From the NCBI RefSeq assembly GCF_001546115.1, contig NZ_KQ955211.1, positions 26,586 through 90,585 of the forward strand: a DNA stretch of 64,000 nucleotides. The letters are read 5' to 3'. This document shows positions 1 to 7,407 of the stretch, in pieces. This DNA comes from Paracoccus aminovorans (GTDB taxonomy: Bacteria > Pseudomonadota > Alphaproteobacteria > Rhodobacterales > Rhodobacteraceae). Position numbers and translations under genes: made by a program. The notes under the pieces were generated by a model that searched no databases, had not been told where the DNA came from, and saw nothing but the letters and a program-made list of their open reading frames with translations. How positions within the stretch are numbered: position 1 is the stretch's first letter; every line of letters starts with the position of its first letter.

Positions 1-2344
1 TCTTCGGGTCGTAATGCGGGAAGGCGGTGATGCGCGCGGGCAGGCGTTTCTGCTGCCCGTCGAGCTTGCCGACCTCGATTTCGGTGCCCTCGTCCGCATG
101 GGTCACGTCCACGCGGGCCAGGGCGATCTGCTTGTCCAGAAGCGGCGACCACATCGCCGAGGTGATCTCGCCGATCTGCGCCCGGCCGATATGCAGGCAG
201 TCGCCGTGATGCGCCGGGATGCGGCTGTCGATCTCGATCCCGACCAGCTTCCAGCGCGGGTTCTCCTTGCGCCGGACCAGCGCCTCGCGGCCGATGAAGT
301 CGTCGGGCTTGGTCTTCAAGGGCACGGTGAAGCCGATGCCGGCCTCGAACGGGTCGGTCTGGTCGGTGAATTCGTAATCCGCGAAGATCAGCCCGGCCTC
401 GATGCGCAACAGATCCAGCGCGGCCAGGCCCATGGGTTTGATGCCATGGGGCGCGCCGGCCTCGGCCACGGCGGCAAAGACCTCGGCCCCGTCCTTGGGA
501 TGGCAGAAGATCTCATAGCCCAGCTCGCCGGTATAGCCGGTGCGCGAGACCACCACCGGGGCGCCGTTCGGGCCGTTCACCCGGCCGACGGTCCAGCGGA
601 ACCAGCCCAGTTCCGGGATCGCGGTCTGGTGCGGCGCGGTCCAGATCGCCGCGTTCATCACCTCGCGGCTTTTCGGCCCCTGGACGGCCAGGTTGTGCAG
701 CTGGTCGGTCGAGGCGCGGATCATCACGTTCAGCCCCAGCGCCTGAGCCTGCTCGCGCATCCATTCGCCGCCGTAATCGGTGCCGCCGATCCAGCGGAAG
801 CGGTCCGGCCCCATGCGGAACAGCGTGCCGTCGTCGACCATGCCGCCATGCGGATAGCACATCGCGGAATAGACCACCTGGCCCACGCCCAGCTTCTTGA
901 CGTCGCGGGTCAGCACCCATTGCATCAGGGCCTCGCTGTCCGGGCCGGTCACCTCGAACTTGCGCAGGGCCGACAGGTCCATGACCGCCACGCCGCTGCG
1001 GCAGGCGCGGTATTCCTCTTCGGGCGAGGAGTTCGGGAAGGTGTTCGGCAGCCAGAAGCCCTTGTATTCGATGAAGTCGCGGGTCAGCGCGGCGAAATTG
1101 TCGTGAAAGGCGGTCTGTCGGGTCATGATCGGCTCTGACTCTGGCATGGGCCGCCAGGCGACGGCGCGCTGGAAGCGTTCGCTGGCGGCATAGCTGCGGA
1201 CATGGATGTCCGACAGGTGCCAGCCATTGGCGGGGCTGGTGTCGTCGGGGCAGGCCGAGGACACGCAGACGATGTCGGTCAGTGCCCGCAGCAGCACGTA
1301 GTCGCCCGGCCGGGACCAGGGCTCGTCGGTCATCAGCACGCCATGCGCGTCGATCCAGGTGTTGAAGAAGAAATTCGCCGCCATCCAGCCCTTGCGCGGA
1401 TCGACGCCGTATTCCGCCAGCGCGCCGTTGAAATTGTCCGAGCAATTGGCGTGGCCGGGATAGCCGATGTCGTCATAATATTTCGACGAGCAGGCCATGG
1501 CAAAGGCGTCGTGCCGGCCGCAGGTGTCCTGCACCACCTCGACCAGCGGGGTATTGTCCTGGTCGAAATATTTCGCATGCAGGCCGGGCATGGCATAGCT
1601 GTGGCCCAGGATGGTGCGGGTCGTGGTGACGTCCAGCGGGTTCTGGATGCCGCGATCCAGCTTGCGGGCGTCGAAACACTGGAAATCCGTGCATTGCCGG
1701 CCGTCCACGTCCTGGATCTGGATATATTCGCCGGCCCGGACCAGATAGGCCTCGGCCGTGGCGGATTTCACCCGGATGTCCAGGATCGGGTCGGCCAGCG
1801 GGTCGGGCAGCGCGAACCCCTGCTTGGCGCGCGGGCTCGCGCGGTCGATCAGCAGGGTCAGCGGGCTGGCGGTGTCGCCGCTCTCCGGGTCCATCGGATC
1901 GCCGGGCGCGCAGGCGATCAGCCAGCCGGCGCCTTCGGCGGTGAATTCGGCGCGGTCGCCGGCGGGGCTTTCCGCCCCGAACAGCGCGATGGCGTGGTTC
2001 TTCGACAGGTCGATGCCGCGCGCCGCGATGCCGCGGGCAAGCCGGGTCAGGCTGTCCTCGCCCGAGCTCAGCGCCCGGCGCAGCCCGTGCGGCTCGTCCG
2101 AGGCCGGGCCCAAGAGGCCGGGACGGCCCTGCATGTCCACCGCGACCAACTCGGCGCGCTGGCCGCCCTCGGCGTTAATGACGGTGACGCGGTCGCCCTG
2201 CGCCAGCGGCAACAGCAGCGCGCCGCCGCCGGTCACGGTGTGGCGTTCCTGCGCGGGGGCGCGGCTGACGGGGGATGCCACGCGCAGCCCGCTGGGCCGG
2301 GGCGGGCCGGGGCGAAGCAGGCCGGGATAGGTGATGGCGCTCAT
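1..2344 (-). CDS. tdm: Trimethylamine N-oxide demethylase Tdm (3' end outside window)
   Basis: Tdm splits trimethylamine N-oxide into dimethylamine and formaldehyde in the cytoplasm. 781 residues are visible and the reading frame is still open at base 1, so only a short C-terminal piece is likely missing. The N-terminal half (about residues 20-400) is a DUF1989 domain with Cys/His-rich patches (DTCGRHD near 271, then HANCSDN) that fit its metal site. From residue 407 it becomes a GcvT-like aminomethyltransferase/tetrahydrofolate-binding domain. This DUF1989-GcvT fusion is the known Tdm architecture, and the GcvT part is thought to capture formaldehyde on folate. The gene lies 66 bp downstream of tmm on the same strand, which supports the assignment. 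A stand-alone GcvT is unlikely because the frame runs unbroken through both domains. Confidence 0.9.
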   Translation of the reverse strand, partial: MSAITYPGLLRPGPPRPSGLRVASPVSRAPAQERHTVTGGGALLLPLAQGDRVTVINAEGGQRAELVAVDMQGRPGLLGPASDEPHGLRRALSSGEDSLTRLARGIAARGIDLSKNHAIALFGAESPAGDRAEFTAEGAGWLIACAPGDPMDPESGDTASPLTLLIDRASPRAKQGFALPDPLADPILDIRVKSATAEAYLVRAGEYIQIQDVDGRQCTDFQCFDARKLDRGIQNPLDVTTTRTILGHSYAMPGLHAKYFDQDNTPLVEVVQDTCGRHDAFAMACSSKYYDDIGYPGHANCSDNFNGALAEYGVDPRKGWMAANFFFNTWIDAHGVLMTDEPWSRPGDYVLLRALTDIVCVSSACPDDTSPANGWHLSDIHVRSYAASERFQRAVAWRPMPESEPIMTRQTAFHDNFAALTRDFIEYKGFWLPNTFPNSSPEEEYRACRSGVAVMDLSALRKFEVTGPDSEALMQWVLTRDVKKLGVGQVVYSAMCYPHGGMVDDGTLFRMGPDRFRWIGGTDYGGEWMREQAQALGLNVMIRASTDQLHNLAVQGPKSREVMNAAIWTAPHQTAIPELGWFRWTVGRVNGPNGAPVVVSRTGYTGELGYEIFCHPKDGAEVFAAVAEAGAPHGIKPMGLAALDLLRIEAGLIFADYEFTDQTDPFEAGIGFTVPLKTKPDDFIGREALVRRKENPRWKLVGIEIDSRIPAHHGDCLHIGRAQIGEITSAMWSPLLDKQIALARVDVTHADEGTEIEVGKLDGQQKRLPARITAFPHYDPK

Positions 2345-2371
2345 CCGAGCCTCCATTGCCGGGAAAAAGAC

Positions 2372-2399
2372 GGGGGTGGCGGATGCTGCCACCACCCCC
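2372..2399 (-). terminator. Hairpin with T-run between tmm and tdm
   Basis: On the minus strand, just after the tmm stop, an 8-bp stem (GGGGGTGG paired with CCACCCCC) is followed by GTCTTTTTCC. This has the shape of an intrinsic terminator. Because tdm lies directly downstream in the same direction, it may reduce tdm transcription relative to tmm, or tdm may have its own promoter. Confidence 0.6.
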
Positions 2400-2410
2400 A
2401 GTCGGGGGGA

Positions 2411-3754
2411 TCAGTTGCGCAGATAGGCGGCCATGCTGTCGTCCAGCGCGTCCTTCCAGGGCGTATGGTGCACCGGCGCCATGGTCCCGGTGATGACCGA
2501 GCGATAGCAATGGTTGCGGAAGGCCATGATGTCCTCGGCCTTGTGGTGCTTCCATTCGTAGAAGGCCGCGCAGGCGCCATCGACGTCGAAGCTGGGATAG
2601 TCGGTTTCGGCGATCAGCTCCTTGACGTAGTCGCCCTGGTATTTGATCGCATATTTCACGTCGGGGCTGGCTTCCTCGCGCTCCTCGCGCTCGGCCACGT
2701 CGGCCAGCATCGCCTGCTTGTCGGCGGGCACCGCGATGCGGCCCAGGATGATGTCGCGCACGTACCAGGCCTGGGCATCGAACATGTTGAAGGTGAACCA
2801 CTGGTCCTGCATGCCGACATAGAACATGCGCGGGTTGTGGACATAGACCACGCCCTTGTAGAGATCCGCCGTCGCCAGCCGGTTCGCCGTCTTCAGCCGC
2901 AGGTCGTCCGGCAGGAACGGGAAATAATGCCGGTAGCCGGTGCACAGGATGATCGCATCGACCTCGCGGCTGCTGCCGTCGCTGAAGAACACGGTCTTGC
3001 CCTCGACCCGCTCCATGGCCGGCTTTTCTTCCCAGTTGTCGGGCCATTTGAAGCCCATCGGCGCCGAGCGATAGCAGGAGGTCACCGATTTCGCGCCGTA
3101 TTTCCAGCATTGCGAGCCGATGTCCTCGGCCGAATAGCTGGAGCCGACGATCAGCACGTCCTGGCCGCTGAATTCGCGGGCGTCGCGGAAGTCGTGGGCA
3201 TGGGTGATGCGGCCGTAGAACTGGTCGAAGCCCGGGTATTCCGGCACGTTCGGCGACGAGAAATGCCCCGAGGCGACGATGACGTGGTCGAAACGCTCGC
3301 GATAGACGTGGTCGCGGGTCATGTCGTGCACGGTGACGGTGAAGTCCTGCGCCTCTTCGTCATATTCGATCCAGCGCACCACGGTGTTGAAGCGGATCCA
3401 GTCGCGCACGCCGGCCTTCTTCACCCGGCCCTCGATATAGTCGAACATGACCGCGCGCGGCGGATAGGAGGCGATCTGCTTGCCGAAATGCTCCTCGAAG
3501 GAATAGTCGGCGAACTCCAGCCCCTCTTTCGGACCATTGGTCCAGAGATAGCGGTACATCGAACCATGCACCGGCTCGCCATGCTCGTCGGTGCCGGTGC
3601 GCCAGGTATAGTTCCACAGCCCGCCCCAGTTCGACTGCTTCTCGAAACAGACGATCTCGGGGATCTCGGCGCCCTTGCGGGCGGCGGATTGAAAGGCACG
3701 TAGCTGGGCAAGCCCGGAAGGGCCAGCGCCGATAACGGCGACTCGCTTCGTCAT
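2411..3754 (-). CDS. tmm: Trimethylamine monooxygenase (flavin-containing)
   Basis: Tmm oxidises trimethylamine to trimethylamine N-oxide with NADPH and O2. The 447 residues match the family length. An FAD-binding GAGPSG lies at residues 9-14, the NADPH site around GSSYSAEDIG lies near residue 205, and the FMO-type stretch SGHFSSPNVPEYPGF precedes it. Stretches such as YTWRTGTDEHGEPVHGSMYR closely resemble characterised roseobacter Tmm, which is why this is called Tmm rather than a generic FMO or Baeyer-Villiger enzyme. An AGGGAG ribosome site precedes the ATG. It is divergent from the solute-binding-type gene at 3919. The 164-bp gap between them carries repeated GGACCAATT and TGGTTC motifs that may be operators. 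tdm follows and uses its product. Confidence 0.95.
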   Translation of the reverse strand: MTKRVAVIGAGPSGLAQLRAFQSAARKGAEIPEIVCFEKQSNWGGLWNYTWRTGTDEHGEPVHGSMYRYLWTNGPKEGLEFADYSFEEHFGKQIASYPPRAVMFDYIEGRVKKAGVRDWIRFNTVVRWIEYDEEAQDFTVTVHDMTRDHVYRERFDHVIVASGHFSSPNVPEYPGFDQFYGRITHAHDFRDAREFSGQDVLIVGSSYSAEDIGSQCWKYGAKSVTSCYRSAPMGFKWPDNWEEKPAMERVEGKTVFFSDGSSREVDAIILCTGYRHYFPFLPDDLRLKTANRLATADLYKGVVYVHNPRMFYVGMQDQWFTFNMFDAQAWYVRDIILGRIAVPADKQAMLADVAEREEREEASPDVKYAIKYQGDYVKELIAETDYPSFDVDGACAAFYEWKHHKAEDIMAFRNHCYRSVITGTMAPVHHTPWKDALDDSMAAYLRN

Positions 3755-3767
3755 GTGTTGCTCCCTG

Positions 3768-3840
3768 TGGTTCGGACCAATTTATGGTTCCGATATATTT
3801 GGATTGGACCAATTAGAGGCTCTGGTTCCCCTTTGGTCAA
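3768..3840. promoter_or_regulatory. Operator-like repeats in the tmm divergent promoter
   Basis: This AT-rich gap between tmm and the solute-binding-type gene holds two direct copies of GGACCAATT (3774-3782 and 3806-3814), 32 bp or about three helical turns apart. The second is the centre of the palindrome ATTGGACCAAT (3803-3813). TGGTTC occurs three times (3768, 3785, 3823) and TTGGTCAA lies at 3833-3840. Related GAACCAATT and GATCCAATT copies sit beside the GntR gene. The TTGGNCCAA form is typical of FCD-type GntR sites; binding is inferred. Confidence 0.5.
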
Positions 3841-3918
3841 GAATTTTTATTGCGAGGAAGAGTTTCAGCGCGAAATTCCGTGTAACGTGGCGAGGATTCG
3901 CGCAAATCGGGAACGAAC

Positions 3919-5217
3919 ATGCAAAGCTCACTGGCACAGCGGCTGGCACTGGCCGGCAGCCTGCCGCGAAATCTGCGCCGCAGCGCCGGCCCGGTGCGAA
4001 TCGGCCTGCTGGCACCGCTCAGCGGGCCGTCCGCGCCCTGGGGCAAGCCGGGGCTGGAGGGCTGCCAGATCTGGGCGGATTGGGTGAACGAACAGGGCGG
4101 GCTGATCCTGGGCGCGCAGCGCCGCCGGGTCGAGATCCTGGCCCGCGATGCCGCCATCGGTCCCGACGAAACCCGCATGGCGGCCATGGAGCTGGTCGAG
4201 CGGCTGGGGGTGCGGGTCATGCTGACGCTGGGGGGTGATTCGCTGGCCCCGGCGCTGCCCTGGCTGATGACGCGACGGGTGCTGACCACGACGCTGCTGC
4301 CCTTCGACCTGTCGCCCGATACCCCCAGCCTGATCGCCCCGGCCGAGGTGCATCCGATCTTTGTCGTCACCGGCGTCGAATGGCTGGCCGAGGCCCGGCC
4401 CGAGTTGAGGCGCGTTGCGCTATGCAGCCAGGAGGACATGCTGGGCCTGCCCTCGCTTGCCAGCTACCGCGCTGCTTTCGCTGCGGAAAGCATGACCGTG
4501 GTTTCCGAGCTGCGCTATCCGCCGCAGGAATGCGACGCCGAGGCGATGGTCGCGGCCATGCTGGCGCAGGACCCCGAGGTGCTGTGCTGGTGCTCGTCCG
4601 AGCCGCATATGGTCCATGCCCTGACCGAGGCCGCCTTTCACGCCGGCTTCCGCGGCCCGATCCTGTCGGCCACCGGCGACAACTACCACCGGCTGGTGGC
4701 GCGGACCTCGGTCGAATTCATGCAGGATTTCACCTTTCATTTCCCGGACTTCGACGATCCGGCGCTGGCAGGCACGGCGTTCTTCTTTCGCCAGCCGGCG
4801 GCATTTCACGCCGCCTATCAGCAGCGTTTCCCGGGGCATTGGTCGGCGGTCAGCTGGGAATATGCGGCCGCGCTGGACCTGTGGCACCAGGCGGTCGAGA
4901 TCGCCGGCACCACCGAGCCGCTGAGCGTGCTCGATTCGATGAAGCGCGGCGGCCAGATGATGCAGGTTTTCGGCCCGGCGCGCTGGTATGGCGAGGCGCT
5001 GTTCGGCATCGACAACGCCCTGATCGGCAACTGGCCGGTGGTGCGCGTGACCGATGGCGTGGCCCGCATCGCCAGCTTCCGCTCGGTCCTGGGCTGGCTC
5101 GACCGGCACGAGGCGCTGCTTCTGCACGAGATGGAGGCCCTGGGCCTGCTGTGGCAGCAGCGTGCCGGCATGGGTGGCAAGTGGCTGCCGGGGGCGGGGA
5201 TCAGTCCTCCTGCATGA
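3919..5217 (+). CDS. Periplasmic-binding-fold protein without signal peptide (AmiC/UrtA-like)
   Basis: This 432-residue protein belongs to the Peripla_BP_6 / ABC-type amide, urea and branched-chain binding family. The opening strand VRIGLLAPLSGPSAPWG (about residue 26 on) and a later SATGDNYH stretch fit the two-lobed fold. The N-terminus (MQSSLAQRLALAGSLPRNLR) has no hydrophobic signal core and no lipobox, and no permease or ATPase gene is adjacent. It is therefore probably cytosolic, like the amide sensor AmiC, rather than an uptake protein. It is transcribed divergently from tmm and its last 17 bases overlap the convergent GntR gene. A role as a ligand sensor for methylated amines is inferred from position only. 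The alternative is a transporter component whose leader is misplaced. Confidence 0.75.
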   Translation: MQSSLAQRLALAGSLPRNLRRSAGPVRIGLLAPLSGPSAPWGKPGLEGCQIWADWVNEQGGLILGAQRRRVEILARDAAIGPDETRMAAMELVERLGVRVMLTLGGDSLAPALPWLMTRRVLTTTLLPFDLSPDTPSLIAPAEVHPIFVVTGVEWLAEARPELRRVALCSQEDMLGLPSLASYRAAFAAESMTVVSELRYPPQECDAEAMVAAMLAQDPEVLCWCSSEPHMVHALTEAAFHAGFRGPILSATGDNYHRLVARTSVEFMQDFTFHFPDFDDPALAGTAFFFRQPAAFHAAYQQRFPGHWSAVSWEYAAALDLWHQAVEIAGTTEPLSVLDSMKRGGQMMQVFGPARWYGEALFGIDNALIGNWPVVRVTDGVARIASFRSVLGWLDRHEALLLHEMEALGLLWQQRAGMGGKWLPGAGISPPA

Positions 5218-5980
5218 GCAGGCGCTGTTCCTCGACCAGCATTTCCTGGACCAGTTCCGTCGCGGCGGCGATATCGCGCGAGGCGATGGCATTGAGCAGC
5301 GCGGCATGGACGCAGCGCTGGAAGGCCAGGCGCTCGGCGGTCATTAGCCGGCGCAGCATGGCGGCGCGGTGGCGCTGGCGGCGCGCCTTGACCACCAGGT
5401 TGTAGCAGCTGACCAGCAGCGGATTGCCGGTGCCCTCGGCCAGCTTCTGCTGGAAATCCTCCTCGGCGCGGGTGAACTGCGCCGGGTCGTTGGTCGCCCG
5501 CATCTCCTCGACCAGCTGGGCCAGCGTCTCGATCCCGGCGGCGGGCATGTTCAGGATCGCCAGCCGCACGATCTCGGGTTCCAGGATGCCGCGGGTGACA
5601 TGCAGATGCAGCGGCCCGGTGGCGGCGGCGACCGGCACGGTATTGTCCCAATGCTCGGGCTCGACGACATAGGAGCCGGCGCCGGCGCGGCGCTGGATCA
5701 GACCCTTCTGTTCCAGGATGTCCAATGCCTCGCGCAGGGTATTGCGCGCCACCTGCAGGCTGGCGGCCAGCTGGCGCTCGGCCGGCAGGCGGCTGCCCTG
5801 TGGATAATCGCCCGAGGCCAGCCGATTGCTCAGGGCGTCGACCACCATCTGCACGGCGGGGCCGGACGCGGGCTTGCTGGGGGCGGCGACATGCGGCGGC
5901 TGCGGGAGAGACGACAAAATGGCAGACTCCGGTTTCAATACGCCATTTGTAACGCGTTGCTCCGGGGTCTGCCAGTCCAA
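5201..5980 (-). CDS. GntR-family (FCD/FadR type) transcriptional regulator
   Basis: The 259-residue protein has a winged helix-turn-helix at about residues 40-110 (GSRLPAERQLAASLQVARNT, then EALDILEQKGLIQRR), followed by an all-helical FCD effector domain. FCD regulators usually bind small carboxylates or related metabolites and repress neighbouring operons. It lies 54 bp downstream of gmaS on the same strand and overlaps the end of the solute-binding-type gene on the other strand by 17 bp. GAACCAATT-type motifs resembling those at tmm sit immediately before its start, so it may be autoregulated and may control tmm and gmaS. The start is uncertain because the first 35 residues are low-complexity and a later start is possible. 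Confidence 0.85.
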   Translation of the reverse strand: MDWQTPEQRVTNGVLKPESAILSSLPQPPHVAAPSKPASGPAVQMVVDALSNRLASGDYPQGSRLPAERQLAASLQVARNTLREALDILEQKGLIQRRAGAGSYVVEPEHWDNTVPVAAATGPLHLHVTRGILEPEIVRLAILNMPAAGIETLAQLVEEMRATNDPAQFTRAEEDFQQKLAEGTGNPLLVSCYNLVVKARRQRHRAAMLRRLMTAERLAFQRCVHAALLNAIASRDIAAATELVQEMLVEEQRLLMQED

Positions 5981-5982
5981 AA

Positions 5983-6036
5983 GGAACCAATTGATCCAAT
6001 TTTGGCCCCGGCGCAGGGCCGGGGCAGAATTGGTTC
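5983..6036. promoter_or_regulatory. Operator-like inverted repeat plus GC hairpin between gmaS and the GntR gene
   Basis: GAACCAATT at 5984-5992 and its exact reverse complement AATTGGTTC at 6028-6036 bracket a second half-site (GATCCAATT, 5993-6001) and a 7-bp GC stem (6006-6012 with 6018-6024, 5-nt loop). The hairpin follows the gmaS stop and could end that message, although no clear T-run follows. The outer motif matches the repeats upstream of tmm and probably belongs to the GntR promoter. Confidence 0.45.
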
Positions 6037-7339
6037 AGATGTCAAGCGTGTTGTCCCGCTCCCACTGTGTCAGATGGCCGCAGTAGGAATTCCATTCCTT
6101 GGTCTTCATCTCGACGAAAGCCTGCGCGAATTCTTCGCCAAGCGCCGCCTTCAGTTCGGTGTTGGCATCGAAGGTGCGAATGGCGTCCAGCAGGTTCAGC
6201 GGCAGCTTGGGCGCGTCGTTGACGGTGTGGCCGTCGGCATACATGTCGATGTCCAGGCGCTTGCCGGGGTCGCATTTGTTGCGGACCCCGTCGATCCCGG
6301 CGGCCATGATGACGGCTTGCAGCAGGTAGGGGTTCGAGGCCCCGTCCGGCAGGCGCAGTTCGATCCGGCCCTTGCCGGGGACGCGGACCAGGTGGGTGCG
6401 GTTGTCGCCCGACCAGGTGACCGAGTTCGGCGCCCAGGTCGCGCCCGACGAGGTGCGCGGCGCGTTGATGCGCTTGTAGCTGTTGATCGTCGGGTTGGTG
6501 ATCGCCGCCAGCGACGAGGCGTGCTTCATGATGCCACCCAGGAAGTGGTGGCCGACTTCGGACAGGCCCAGCTCGTCATTGCCGTCGTAGAAGGCGTTGG
6601 TCTCGCCGTCGAGGCTCCAGCCCGAGATATGGGCATGCATGCCCGAGCCGGTCAGCTCCAGGAACGGCTTGGGCATGAAGGTCACGCGCAGCCCGTGCTT
6701 CTCGGCGACCGATTTCAGCATGAACTTGAAGAAGGCCAGCTTGTCGGCGGTCGCCAGCGCGTCGTCGTATTTCCAGTTCATCTCGAACTGGCCGTTGGCG
6801 TCCTCGTGGTCGCTCTGATAGGGCTCCCAGCCCAAGTCGATCATGTAGTCGCTGACTTCCGAGATCACGTCATAGCGGCGCATGATCGCCTGCTGGTCGT
6901 AGCAGGGCTTGGAGCCCACGTCGCGGGTATCGGCGATCTGACCGCCGCAGGGCGACAGAAAGAAGAACTCGGGCTCGACCCCGGTCTTGATGCGCAGGCC
7001 TTCCTTTTCGGCATCGGCGATCACGTTGCGCAGCACGTTGCGCGGCGCCTGCGGCAGCGGGCTGTCGTACATCGCGGGGTTGGCCGCGACCCAGGCCACC
7101 TCGGGCTTCCAGGGCAGCTGGATGACGGTCGTCGGGTCCGGCACGCCCAGCATGTCGGGATGCGCGGGGGTCAGGACGAACCCGCCCGCGAAGCCCGCAA
7201 AGCCGGCGCCGCCCTTGACGACGTTGTTGATCGTATAGGCCGGCACCAGCTTGGCGCGCTGCGCCCCACCCAGGTCGGTGTAGGACACCATGAAATACTT
7301 GACGCCTTTTTCCCGGGCGAATTCGGCAAGATCGGTCAT
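6035..7339 (-). CDS. gmaS: Gamma-glutamylmethylamide synthetase
   Basis: GmaS is a glutamine-synthetase-fold ligase that joins methylamine to glutamate using ATP, giving gamma-glutamylmethylamide. The 434 residues match the family. Catalytic-fold motifs include NGQFEMNWKYDD, GSGMHAH and the C-terminal RLPDGASNPYLL. The start MTDLAEFAREKGVKYFMVSY is chosen over an upstream extension because it matches the family N-terminus and has an AGGGACC element before it. The gene directly follows mgsC, whose complex uses its product, so a role in methylamine use is much likelier than ammonium assimilation. A hairpin lies in the 68-bp gap before it. Just upstream of the ATG, ATTTGGTCC (7342-7350) resembles the motifs at tmm. 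Confidence 0.92.
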   Translation of the reverse strand: MTDLAEFAREKGVKYFMVSYTDLGGAQRAKLVPAYTINNVVKGGAGFAGFAGGFVLTPAHPDMLGVPDPTTVIQLPWKPEVAWVAANPAMYDSPLPQAPRNVLRNVIADAEKEGLRIKTGVEPEFFFLSPCGGQIADTRDVGSKPCYDQQAIMRRYDVISEVSDYMIDLGWEPYQSDHEDANGQFEMNWKYDDALATADKLAFFKFMLKSVAEKHGLRVTFMPKPFLELTGSGMHAHISGWSLDGETNAFYDGNDELGLSEVGHHFLGGIMKHASSLAAITNPTINSYKRINAPRTSSGATWAPNSVTWSGDNRTHLVRVPGKGRIELRLPDGASNPYLLQAVIMAAGIDGVRNKCDPGKRLDIDMYADGHTVNDAPKLPLNLLDAIRTFDANTELKAALGEEFAQAFVEMKTKEWNSYCGHLTQWERDNTLDI

Positions 7340-7372
7340 TGATTTGGTCCCTGTTGAATACGGATAAAGCCG

Positions 7373-7395
7373 GGGCGGGCTCGCGTGGCCCGCCC
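7373..7395 (-). terminator. Intercistronic hairpin between mgsC and gmaS
   Basis: GGGCGGGC (7373-7380) pairs with GCCCGCCC (7388-7395) around a 7-nt loop. On the minus strand it is followed by CCGGCTTTATCC, a weak T-tract. It may attenuate or process the mgsABC-gmaS message rather than end it. Confidence 0.4.
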
Positions 7396-7407
7396 TTCTG
7401 GTCTTGA

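Noticed and set aside
1202..3703. Long plus-strand open frame (833 codons) opposite tdm and tmm
   Set aside because: It is the antisense of two recognisable enzymes, has no known domain and reflects the scarcity of stop codons in GC-rich coding DNA.
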